A DNA stretch of 64,000 nt. It comes from Streptomyces rugosispiralis. GTDB taxonomy: Bacteria > Actinomycetota > Actinomycetes > Streptomycetales > Streptomycetaceae. This document shows positions 25,475 through 32,732 of the stretch, piece after piece (the stretch's first letter is position 1; each line of letters begins with the position of its first letter). The notes below the pieces were generated by a model. The model ran no database searches and was not told the origin of the DNA. It saw nothing but the letters and a program-made list of their open reading frames with translations. The stretch is from assembly GCF_024505145.1 (NCBI RefSeq), contig NZ_JANIAA010000008.1:186001-250000 (forward strand), read 5' to 3'. The position numbers were made by a program, and so were the translations under genes.

Positions 25475-26707
25475 ATGAGGACTGAGCTGCGCGTGCTCGA
25501 CCCATCGATTTGGGATGATTGGTACGGAAAACTGGTACTCGCGTTCGGCGGAGTTCCCGAAGCGCCGGAGGAATCCGCGCTCTGGCGGGAGTTGACCGAA
25601 TGCGAGCGCTCGATCGGCGCCTGGGACGGTGCCGACATCGTCGGCACGGCCGGGCTGTTCAGCTTCCGGCTGTCGGTCCCGGGCGGCGGGATCGTTCCGG
25701 CGGCCGGGGTCACGATGGTGAGCGTGCAGGCCACGCACCGGCGGCGCGGGGTGCTGCGGGCCATGATGCGGCGGCAGTTGGACGACATCCGCGCGGCGGG
25801 CGAGGAGCCGCTGGCCGTTCTGACCGCGTCGGAACCGGACATCTACGGACGGTTCGGCTATGGCGCGGCCACACAGGCCGCCTACGCCGAGATCGACACC
25901 ACCCGGGTGCGGCTGACCGTCCCCGAAGGCGCCGACGCCGTACGGCTGCGCGCCGTGCCCCTGGAGTCCGCCGTCGAGGCGTGCGAGGCCGTCTACGCCC
26001 GGCGGGTGCGCACCCGGCCGGGCATGCTGGAGCGGATCCCCGGCTGGGAGCGGGTGCCGCTGCTGGACCCGCCGGCGGACCGCGAGGGGGCGTCCCCGCT
26101 GCGCTGTGTGCTGGCCGAGTCGGGCGGCGAGGTCAGCGGCTACGCACGGTTCGCGGTCAAGCCCGACTGGGATCTGGCCGGGCCGAAGGGCACGGTCGTC
26201 CTGCGCGACCTGGAGGCCCTGGACCCGGCGTCCTACGCGGCGCTGTGGCGCTTCCTCTTCGACCTCGACCTGACCTCGGTGATCCGGACCGGCTCCCGCC
26301 CGGTGGACGACCCCTGGCAGTTCCTGGCCTCGGACATCCGGCGGTGCGCCGTAAGGCTGCGCGATTCACTGTTCGTCCGCCTGGTGGACGTGGGGGCCGC
26401 ACTCGAGGCCCGGACGTACACCACGCCCGTGGAGACCGTCCTGGAGGTCACGGACCCCTTCTGCCCCTGGAACGAGGGGCGCTGGCGGCTGAGCGGCGAC
26501 ACCAAGGGCGCCTCCTGCGAGCGCACCGACGACGCTCCCGATCTGCGGCTCGGCGTGCGGGACCTGGGAGCGGCGTACCTCGGCGGCGTCTCGCTGGCGG
26601 CGCTGGCGGGTGCGGGGCGCGTCCAGGAGGCCCGTCACGGCGCCCTTACGGAGGCCACGACCGCGTTCGCGTCCCCGGTCGCCCCGTGGCTGCCCCACGG
26701 CTTCTGA
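25475..26707 (+). CDS. Eis-like GNAT N-acetyltransferase
   Basis: A 410-aa protein with the Eis layout: an N-terminal GNAT domain with the acetyl-CoA loop (HRRRGVLRAMM, the Q/RxxGxG/A-like site), the catalytic-tyrosine region DIYGRFGYG, a second GNAT-like domain and a C-terminal SCP2-like domain ending in Phe, whose carboxylate is the general base in Eis. Eis enzymes acetylate multiple amines of aminoglycosides or lysine residues. The ATG at 25475 has AGGGATGGG upstream and removes 43 unsupported residues of open frame. The natural substrate is unknown. Confidence 0.9.
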   Translation: MRTELRVLDPSIWDDWYGKLVLAFGGVPEAPEESALWRELTECERSIGAWDGADIVGTAGLFSFRLSVPGGGIVPAAGVTMVSVQATHRRRGVLRAMMRRQLDDIRAAGEEPLAVLTASEPDIYGRFGYGAATQAAYAEIDTTRVRLTVPEGADAVRLRAVPLESAVEACEAVYARRVRTRPGMLERIPGWERVPLLDPPADREGASPLRCVLAESGGEVSGYARFAVKPDWDLAGPKGTVVLRDLEALDPASYAALWRFLFDLDLTSVIRTGSRPVDDPWQFLASDIRRCAVRLRDSLFVRLVDVGAALEARTYTTPVETVLEVTDPFCPWNEGRWRLSGDTKGASCERTDDAPDLRLGVRDLGAAYLGGVSLAALAGAGRVQEARHGALTEATTAFASPVAPWLPHGF

Positions 26708-26756
26708 GAGCTCAGGCCCGCCGGCAGTTTCTGAGGGCTCAGGCCCGCTGGCAGTC
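26703..26756. repeat. 27-bp tandem duplication across two convergent stop codons
   Basis: Two copies (26703-26729 and 26730-26756) of a 27-bp unit containing CTCAGGCCCGC, with three or four mismatches. One copy encodes the last residues and stop of the DNA glycosylase; the other repeats them downstream and touches the acetyltransferase stop. Confidence 0.8.
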
Positions 26757-27548
26757 GGGGCACCAGAAGAGATTGCGGGCGGCGAGATCGGCGGTGCGGA
26801 TTTCGCCACCGCAGATATGGCAGGGCTGTCCGGCGCGCCGGTAGACATAGACCTCGCCGCCGTGGTCGTCCACGCGCGGCGGGCGGCCCATCGCCTCGGG
26901 GGTGTGCTCGGGGCGGACGGTGTCGATCCGGTTGTTCCGCACCCCCTCGCGCATCAGCGCCACCAGATCGGCCCATATCCCGTCCCATTCGGCGCGGGTC
27001 AGGGCACGGCCGGGCCGGTAGGGGTCGATCCCGTGCCGGAAGAGCACCTCGGCGCGGTAGACGTTCCCGACCCCGGAGATCACCTTCTGGTCCAGGAGCA
27101 GCGCGGCCACGCTGACCCGGCTGCGGGAGATCCGGGCCCAGGCCCGCTCGCCGTCGTCGGCCGGGCGCAGTGGATCGGGGCCCAGCCGGTCGTGGATCAC
27201 CTGCTTCTCCCCGTCGGTGATCAGGGCGCAGGCGGTCGGGCCGCGCAGATCCGCGTACCCCTCGGGGTTCGCCAGCCGCAGCCGGACGGTGTCGGTGGGC
27301 GGCGGGGCGGGGGCCGGGCCGAAGGCGTACGTACCGAAGAGCCCCAGGTGGACATGGACCCAGCCGGTGGCCGCGAAGTCCAGGAAGAGGTGCTTGCCGT
27401 GCGCCTCGGCGTGGTGCAGCGGCTGGCCGTCGATCAGCCCGGCGCCGTCGGCGAACTTCCCCTGTGGGCTGGCGGCCCGGACGGGCCGGCCGCCGAAGGT
27501 CTCGAGGTGATCGGCGGCCAGCCGGTGGATGGTGTGCCCTTCGGGCAT
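26739..27548 (-). CDS. DNA glycosylase / AP lyase, Fpg/Nei family
   Basis: A 269-aa base-excision repair enzyme. The N-terminus MPEGHT supplies the Pro2 nucleophile and Glu3 of Nei-type enzymes; a helix-two-turn-helix follows in the middle, and a zinc finger closes the protein (CHIC...CPDC). PEGHT rather than PELPE places it with the Nei2/Nei-type group that removes oxidised pyrimidines. It overlaps the upstream rpiB stop by one base (TGATG), so the pair is co-translated. Confidence 0.92.
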   Translation of the reverse strand: MPEGHTIHRLAADHLETFGGRPVRAASPQGKFADGAGLIDGQPLHHAEAHGKHLFLDFAATGWVHVHLGLFGTYAFGPAPAPPPTDTVRLRLANPEGYADLRGPTACALITDGEKQVIHDRLGPDPLRPADDGERAWARISRSRVSVAALLLDQKVISGVGNVYRAEVLFRHGIDPYRPGRALTRAEWDGIWADLVALMREGVRNNRIDTVRPEHTPEAMGRPPRVDDHGGEVYVYRRAGQPCHICGGEIRTADLAARNLFWCPDCQRA

Positions 27549-28036
27549 CAGTCGCCTTGCGGGTGGTGGGCCGGGATGGGCGGCAGTTCGCCGGTGGTCT
27601 CGTAACCCGTGAGCATCTCGATACGGCGGGTGTGCCGCGCCTCGCCCGAATACGGGGTGTTCAGGAAAATCTCGACGAACTTGGTGGCCTCGTCCTGGGT
27701 GTGCATCCGGGCGCCGACGCTGATGACGTTGGCGTTGTTGTGCTCACGGCCCAGGGACGCGGTCTCCTCGCTCCAGGCCAGTGCCGCGCGCACCCCCTTG
27801 ACCTTGTTCGCCGCGATCTGCTCACCATTGCCGGATCCGCCGATGACGATGCCGAGGCCCTGCGGGTCGGCGGCGGTCCGCTCCGCGGCGCGCAGGCAGA
27901 ACGGCGGGTAGTCGTCCTGGGCGTCGTAGATGTGCGGGCCGCAGTCGACGGGGTCGTGGCCGGCCGCTTTGAGCCACTCCACGAGGTGGTTCTTGAGTTC
28001 GAAACCGGCATGGTCGGAGCCGAGGTACACGCGCAT
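27548..28036 (-). CDS. rpiB: Ribose-5-phosphate isomerase B
   Basis: A 162-aa RpiB/LacA-family enzyme that interconverts ribose 5-phosphate and ribulose 5-phosphate. The substrate loop is GSDHAGFELK at the N-terminus. The segment IGGSGNGEQIAANKV has the Glu used as base by the mycobacterial type, instead of the Cys used by E. coli RpiB. The pairing with a Nei glycosylase downstream is a common actinobacterial neighbourhood rather than a pathway link. Confidence 0.94.
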   Translation of the reverse strand: MRVYLGSDHAGFELKNHLVEWLKAAGHDPVDCGPHIYDAQDDYPPFCLRAAERTAADPQGLGIVIGGSGNGEQIAANKVKGVRAALAWSEETASLGREHNNANVISVGARMHTQDEATKFVEIFLNTPYSGEARHTRRIEMLTGYETTGELPPIPAHHPQGD

Positions 28037-28217
28037 GCACCGAGTGTGTCATGGCCGTGTGGCCCTCGCCGCTCAGGGTAGGCATCGCATAAATCTCTGT
28101 AATGCCAAAGAACCTCATGAAAACCTCAAGTAACAATCCGGATTCAAAGGTTCAACTGGCCGACCTCCTGAGATTCACTGGCGTCGCTCGTAACGCGAGA
28201 GCAAAGGAATCGAGCAC

Positions 28218-29690
28218 ATGAGCGCACAACCTGCGACCACGCCGGAGCAGCAGCGGCCCCCCGGCGACCCGGGCTCGCCCGACGGCCTCAAGGCGGGACT
28301 CAAGAACCGCCATCTTTCGATGATCGCGATCGGCGGCGTGATCGGCGCCGGCCTCTTCGTCGGCTCCAGTGCGGGTATCGCCAAGGCCGGTCCCGGCATT
28401 CTCATCTCGTATGCGCTGGTCGGCCTCATGGTCGTCTTCGTCATGCGGATGCTCGGCGAGATGTCCGCCGCCAATCCCACCTCCGGCTCCTTCTCCGCCT
28501 ACGCCGACCGGGCGCTCGGCCGCTGGGCCGGTTTCTCCATCGGCTGGCTGTACTGGTTCTTCTGGGTCGTGGTGCTGGCGGTCGAGGCCACCGCCGGCGC
28601 CAAGATCCTGGAGGGCTGGTGGCCGGCCGTCCCGCAGTGGGGCTGGGCACTGATCGTGATGGTGGTGCTCACCGCGACCAACCTGGTCTCGGTCGGCTCC
28701 TACGGTGAGTTCGAGTTCTGGTTCGCCGGGATCAAGGTCGTGGCGATCGGCGCGTTCATCGTGGTCGGCGGGCTCGCGGTGTTCGGGCTGCTGCCGCATT
28801 CGGACAACGAGGGCGCGGGCCTGGCCCACCTCACCGACCACGGCGGCTTCCTGCCGAACGGGCCGGGCGCCATCCTCACCGGTGTGCTGCTGGTGGTCTT
28901 CTCCTTCATGGGCAGCGAGATCGTCACCCTCGCGGCCGGTGAGTCCGAGGACCCGCAGCGGGCGGTCACCAAGGCCACCAACAGCGTGATCTGGCGTATC
29001 GCGGTCTTCTACCTGGGCTCGATCTTCGTCGTGGTCACCCTGCTGCCCTGGGACGCCAAGGCGATCGCCGACAAGGGCAGCTATGTCGCGGCGCTCGACT
29101 CGGTCGGCATACCGCATGCCGGCGACATCATGAACGTGATCGTGCTGACCGCCGTGCTCTCGTGTCTGAACTCCGGCCTCTACACCGCCTCCCGCATGGC
29201 CTTCTCGCTCGGCCGGCGCGGTGACGCCCCGGCCTCCTTCGCCCGCACCAACTCCCGTGGCGTCCCGCAGGCCGCGATCCTCGGCTCGGTCGTCTTCGGC
29301 TTCGTCGCGGTGTGGTTCAACTACCAGTGGCCGGACACCGTCTTCACCTTCCTGCTGAACTCCTCGGGCGCGGTCGCGCTCTTCGTATGGCTGGTGATCT
29401 GTTTCAGCCAGCTGCGGATGCGCGGGATGATCCTGCGCGAGAACCCCGAGAAGCTGATCGTCCGGATGTGGCTCTTCCCGTATCTGACCTGGGCGACGAT
29501 CGCGATGATCTCGTTCGTCCTGGTCTACATGCTCACCGACAAGGACGGGCGCGAGCAGGTGATCCTGTCCGCGCTGGTGGCCGTGCTCGTGGTGGCCCTG
29601 GCCCTGGTCAAGGACCGCCTCACCGCCGGCCGCTCCGCCGCCCCCGCCGCCGCCTCGGAGCCCGCGCCGAAGGAGCGGGCGACCCCGTAG
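28218..29690 (+). CDS. Amino acid permease, APC family
   Basis: A 490-aa transporter with a polar N-terminus, the family signature IGGVIGAGLFVGSS in the first helix, and about twelve hydrophobic segments, ending in an Ala/Pro tail. It belongs to the proton-coupled amino acid transporters of the GabP/ProY/AroP group; the substrate cannot be fixed. It is a paralog of the permease at 33638-35065 (both have LKxRHLSMIAxGGVIGAGLF). A 180-bp, relatively AT-rich leader lies upstream, and the GCAAAGGA site precedes the ATG. Confidence 0.9.
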   Translation: MSAQPATTPEQQRPPGDPGSPDGLKAGLKNRHLSMIAIGGVIGAGLFVGSSAGIAKAGPGILISYALVGLMVVFVMRMLGEMSAANPTSGSFSAYADRALGRWAGFSIGWLYWFFWVVVLAVEATAGAKILEGWWPAVPQWGWALIVMVVLTATNLVSVGSYGEFEFWFAGIKVVAIGAFIVVGGLAVFGLLPHSDNEGAGLAHLTDHGGFLPNGPGAILTGVLLVVFSFMGSEIVTLAAGESEDPQRAVTKATNSVIWRIAVFYLGSIFVVVTLLPWDAKAIADKGSYVAALDSVGIPHAGDIMNVIVLTAVLSCLNSGLYTASRMAFSLGRRGDAPASFARTNSRGVPQAAILGSVVFGFVAVWFNYQWPDTVFTFLLNSSGAVALFVWLVICFSQLRMRGMILRENPEKLIVRMWLFPYLTWATIAMISFVLVYMLTDKDGREQVILSALVAVLVVALALVKDRLTAGRSAAPAAASEPAPKERATP

Positions 29691-29721
29691 GGACGCGCTC
29701 CGCTGATTCTGATTCCCCTGT

Positions 29722-29750
29722 GCCCCCGGGTGGCGGCCGGTCCCGGGGGC
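29722..29750 (+). terminator. First hairpin after the amino acid permease
   Basis: GCCCCCGGG / CCCGGGGGC stem with an 11-nt loop, 31 bp after the permease stop. Confidence 0.6.
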
Positions 29751-29792
29751 GCGAGCCGGAACCGGCGAGCTGAACCCCGCAAGCCCCCGCCG

Positions 29793-29823
29793 GGCCCCCG
29801 CGCGAGCCATCCGCGCGGGGGCC
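29793..29823 (+). terminator. Second hairpin after the amino acid permease
   Basis: 12-bp stem GGCCCCCGCGCG / CGCGCGGGGGCC with a 7-nt loop, followed by TTTG. It is the stronger of the two candidates. Confidence 0.8.
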
Positions 29824-29844
29824 TTTGCCGTGGCGGCCGCTTTA

Positions 29845-30006
29845 GGGGTCCTTGCACTATGAGCGCCCGATAAGGTCGCGTGGTCTGGTGCCGTACATCG
29901 CAAGGCGCCGGAGCGCCCTCGTGGCGGAGCCACATGGGCGTTTCGGCAACGCGGCGAGGTGCGGTGCCAGGCCTCGCGACCCGGGCGGGCATAGTGCAAG
30001 GACCCC
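29845..30006. mobile_element. 162-bp palindromic MITE-like element
   Basis: The ends are inverted repeats beginning GGGGTCCTTGCACTATG, 17 of 17 identical, and similarity continues with mismatches for about 55 bp on each side. The centre GTGGCGGAGCCAC is itself a hairpin, so the whole element can fold into one stem. It is flanked by TTTA on both sides (29841-29844 and 30007-30010), which looks like a 4-bp target duplication, although the exact end is ambiguous by one or two bases. There is no coding capacity. Non-autonomous movement by a transposase encoded elsewhere is inferred. Confidence 0.8.
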
Positions 30007-30027
30007 TTTAGGCCTGATCCGCCGGTC

Positions 30028-30810
30028 TCAGTCCCGGTAGTCGGGCGCGACGCGCTCCACCAGGCGGAGGAGGGCGGACCAGGCGAGGGCGTACGCCTGG
30101 TCGTCCTGGAAGTCGGAGCCGTGGTCCTCGCCCGAAAGCTGGCGGGCGGTGAGCTCGCAGATGTCCGGGTGGGGCGTGGTGAGCTTCGCGCCGCCCGCCA
30201 TGGCCGTGGTCTGGATCTCGCACGCCTTGTCCAGGTAGTACATCCGCAGGAACGCCTCGCCCGGGGTCTCGCCGACGGTCAGCAGACCGTGGTTGCGCAG
30301 GATCAGCGCGGGGTGGCCGGCGAGGTCGGCGACGAGGCGGCGCTGTTCGGCGAGGTTGAGGGCGACGCCCTCGTAGTCGTGGTAGCCGACCCTGCCGTAG
30401 AACTCCATGGAGATCTGGTTGAGCGGAAGCAGACCGTCCGCCTGCGCGGCGACGGCACAGCCCGCCTTGGTGTGGGTGTGCAGGACGCAGAGGGCGTCGG
30501 GGCGGGCGGCGTGGATGGCGCTGTGGATGACGAAACCGGCGGGGTTGACGGGGTGCGGGGTGTCCTCGACGGGCCGGCCGGAGAGGTCGACCTTGACCAG
30601 GTTCGACGCGGTGATCTCCGCGAAGAGCAGGCCGTACGGGTTGATCAGGAAGTGGTGCTCGGGCCCGGGGACGCGGGCGGAGATATGGGTGAAGATCAGG
30701 TCGGTCATCCGGAAGTGGTCCACCAGGCGGTAGACGGCGGCGAGTTCACGGCGCAGCCGCCATTCCTCGTCGAGGGGCGCCTGGTCGGCGCGGTGGGGTG
30801 AAGCGGACAC
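30028..30810 (-). CDS. Class II aldolase/adducin family protein
   Basis: A 260-aa protein of the AraD/FucA fold. A zinc-binding HTHTK motif is clear in CVLHTHTKAGCAVA, and a further histidine is in LRNHGLLTVG, typical of class II aldolases. The closest described types are putative aldolases and the adducin head domain, whose substrates are rarely known. It ends 22 bp from the MITE-like element. No sugar kinase or isomerase gene is adjacent, so a specific sugar pathway cannot be assigned. Confidence 0.87.
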   Translation of the reverse strand: MSASPHRADQAPLDEEWRLRRELAAVYRLVDHFRMTDLIFTHISARVPGPEHHFLINPYGLLFAEITASNLVKVDLSGRPVEDTPHPVNPAGFVIHSAIHAARPDALCVLHTHTKAGCAVAAQADGLLPLNQISMEFYGRVGYHDYEGVALNLAEQRRLVADLAGHPALILRNHGLLTVGETPGEAFLRMYYLDKACEIQTTAMAGGAKLTTPHPDICELTARQLSGEDHGSDFQDDQAYALAWSALLRLVERVAPDYRD

Positions 30811-30965
30811 GGTGCGGACTCCCTCGGGAACGGGGTGACGTCAGGGGACGGTTTCCCCACGCACACCTCTTGTCACCGGCCGACCTGGTCCACAGAATCC
30901 TTCGGAGACCAGCTACGACCCATATCGCGAACATGGTTCGACATATCGAATGGGAGTGGTTCCTG

Positions 30966-31383
30966 ATGCGTCTCGTCCTCCGCCGCCTCCGCCGCCCGCC
31001 GCGCTCATCCCGCCCCGAACGGCCACGACCGCGGCCCAGGCGCCTGGCCGGGGCGCTGCTGGCCGGGCTGCTGACCGCCACCGGGGTGGGCCTCACCGGG
31101 CTGGGCACCGTCGCGTACGCGGCACCCTCGGCCGGCGCCGCCCCAGCCGCCGATGCCGCCGCCGATGCCTCCCCCGCCGCCGGAACCCCCTTGGCCGCCG
31201 CCCCGCAGATCGACGTACCCGCCGCGCCCATGGGCTGGGCCTCCTGGAACAGCCTGGCCAGCCAGCGTCCACCAGGGGTCCGGCCGCTGCCTGGACGCCT
31301 ACGACAACGGGACGGGGGACGGCACCCGGCTGGTGCTGTGGAGCTGCCACAGCGGTGCCAACCAGCGCTGGGCCCTCACCTGA
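30966..31383 (+). pseudogene. Remnant of secreted GH27 alpha-galactosidase with ricin-type lectin domain
   Basis: The start (ATG 30966) encodes a strongly basic signal peptide with a hydrophobic core and an AYAAP cleavage site, then an Ala/Pro linker and PAAPMGWASWNSLAS, the hallmark start of the GH27 catalytic domain. After residue about 98 the frame loses this similarity. In the next frame, from about 31270, the DNA encodes GRCLDAYDNGTGDGT and LWSCHSGANQRW, a ricin-B lectin repeat, ending at TGA 31381-31383. The whole catalytic domain is missing between them, so this is an internal-deletion relic rather than a working enzyme. Confidence 0.82.
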
Positions 31384-31406
31384 CCCTCTCGTGCCACGGA
31401 TCGGCA

Positions 31407-31439
31407 GGGCCCCCGCGCGAGTCGACCGCGCGGGGGCCC
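31407..31439. terminator. Terminator between GH27 remnant and sodF
   Basis: 13-bp stem GGGCCCCCGCGCG / CGCGCGGGGGCCC with a 7-nt loop, followed on the plus strand by GTTTT, in a convergent gap. Confidence 0.88.
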
Positions 31440-31494
31440 GTTTTCCGCCTGCCCGTGAAGGTTGAGAAGACGATCACGTGAGCAGGAGGTCGGG

Positions 31495-32136
31495 TTACGG
31501 GGCGAGCAGCAGGTTGTTGGCGCGCTCCTTGGCGGCCGCGTAACGGCGCGCCACATCCTGCCAGTTGACGACCTTCCACATGGCCTCGATGAAGTCCACC
31601 TTCTGATTCTTGTACTGCAGATAGAAGGCGTGCTCCCAGGCGTCGAAGACCAGGATCGGCACCGAGCCCTGCCCCACGTTCCCCTGGTGGTCGTAGACCT
31701 GCTCGACCACCAGCCGCCCGCTGACCGGCTCGTACGCCAGCACGCCCCAGCCCGAGCCCTGGGTGGTGGCGGCGGCCTTGGACAGCTGGGCCTTGAAGCC
31801 CGCGAAGGAGCCGAAGTGCTCGGCGACGGCGTCGGCCAGCTCCCCGACACCGTCCCTCTCCAGCGGCTCGCCGCCCCCGTCGCCGGTCATGTTGTGCCAG
31901 TAGATGCTGTGCAGGATGTGGCCGGACAGATGGAAGGCCAAGTTCTTCTCGAGCCCGTTGATCGAGCCCCACTGATCCTTGTCCCGCGCCTCCGCGAGCT
32001 GCTCCATCGTGTCGTTCGCGCCCTTGACGTACGCGGCGTGGTGCTTGTCGTGGTGCAGCTCGATGATCTCGGGGCTGATGACCGGGGCCAGCTCCGAGTA
32101 GTCATACGGAAGTTCAGGAAGTGTGTAGATGGCCAT
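31495..32136 (-). CDS. sodF: Superoxide dismutase, Fe type
   Basis: A 213-aa Fe/Mn-family superoxide dismutase. Metal ligands are in ELHHDKHHAAYV, in HLSGHILHSIYW, and in the signature VFDAWEHAFYLQY (Asp and His). It removes superoxide in the cytoplasm. I chose the ATG at 32136 (MAIYTLPELPYDYSEL, the family start); the open frame extends 24 codons upstream, across the operator. An exact Nur box overlaps the promoter, so expression should be off when nickel is present and NiSOD is made, identifying this as the Fe-type sodF. Confidence 0.95.
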   Translation of the reverse strand: MAIYTLPELPYDYSELAPVISPEIIELHHDKHHAAYVKGANDTMEQLAEARDKDQWGSINGLEKNLAFHLSGHILHSIYWHNMTGDGGGEPLERDGVGELADAVAEHFGSFAGFKAQLSKAAATTQGSGWGVLAYEPVSGRLVVEQVYDHQGNVGQGSVPILVFDAWEHAFYLQYKNQKVDFIEAMWKVVNWQDVARRYAAAKERANNLLLAP

Positions 32137-32158
32137 GCGAAGCCCTTCGGACCGCTTA

Positions 32159-32175
32159 TTGCAATTGACTTGCAA
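32159..32175 (-). promoter_or_regulatory. Nur box (nickel-responsive operator) of sodF
   Basis: TTGCAA-TTGAC-TTGCAA exactly fits the Nur consensus tTGCaa-N5-ttGCAA described for Streptomyces, and lies 23 bp upstream of the sodF start. Known biology: Ni-bound Nur represses sodF. Confidence 0.93.
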
Positions 32176-32309
32176 GTACACGCTAGCAGCAAGAGCGATT
32201 TCCGCCACCGCACACAGGGCGGGCGCGGCGCACTGGGAGTGGCCTGATCCGATCCCTGCGCGGGGAGAACGGCGGCCCTATGATCAAAGGTCGCTCGAAG
32301 GGGGAGGGC

Positions 32310-32732
32310 ATGGATCCGCAGATCGCCGATCTCGCCAGGACGGCGGGCACCACCATGGTCACGCTGATGGCCACCACTGCCTGGGAGTCGGCCAGGGACG
32401 GCCTGGTCTCGCTCTGGCAGAGGTTCCAGCCCAACAGAGCCGACGGCATCGGCGAGGAGTTCGCGGCGAGCCGCGACGATCTGCTGCTCGCGCGCGAGAC
32501 GGGCGACGCGGAGTCCGAGGCGGAGCTGGCCGCCGAGTGGCAGGGCCGGGTGCGTCGGCTGCTGATGGCCCAGCCGGAGGTGGCGGACGAACTGCGCCGC
32601 ATCCTGGACGAGTTGAGCCCCCGCCTCCCCGATCAGCGCCCCGCCGTCGGTGAGATCCGTATGACGGCCGAGGCGTCCGGTAGCGGCCGGGTCTACCAGG
32701 CCGGCCGCGACCAGCACATCAGCGAACGGTGA
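32310..32732 (+). CDS. Conserved small protein preceding a STAND ATPase gene
   Basis: A 140-aa protein starting MDPQIADLARTAGTTMVTLMATTAWESA, a hydrophobic N-terminal stretch, followed by an acidic helical region rich in Glu and Ala, and ending GRVYQAGRDQHISER. The ATG at 32310 has GGGGAGG five bases upstream; an earlier ATG at 32280 is less likely. Its stop overlaps the start of the next frame by four bases (GTGA), so the two were translationally coupled. The C-terminal GRVYQAGRDQHI matches GRVFQTGGDQYI at the start of the partner. Similar pairs recur in Streptomyces; no function is established. Confidence 0.75.
   Translation: MDPQIADLARTAGTTMVTLMATTAWESARDGLVSLWQRFQPNRADGIGEEFAASRDDLLLARETGDAESEAELAAEWQGRVRRLLMAQPEVADELRRILDELSPRLPDQRPAVGEIRMTAEASGSGRVYQAGRDQHISER

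Noticed and set aside
28152..29999. Long antisense frames (for example 28152-29999, 36759-39725, 44048-46696)
   Set aside because: They lie opposite well-identified genes and reflect the high GC in third codon positions; the proteins are Arg/Gly/Ala/His-rich and match nothing.
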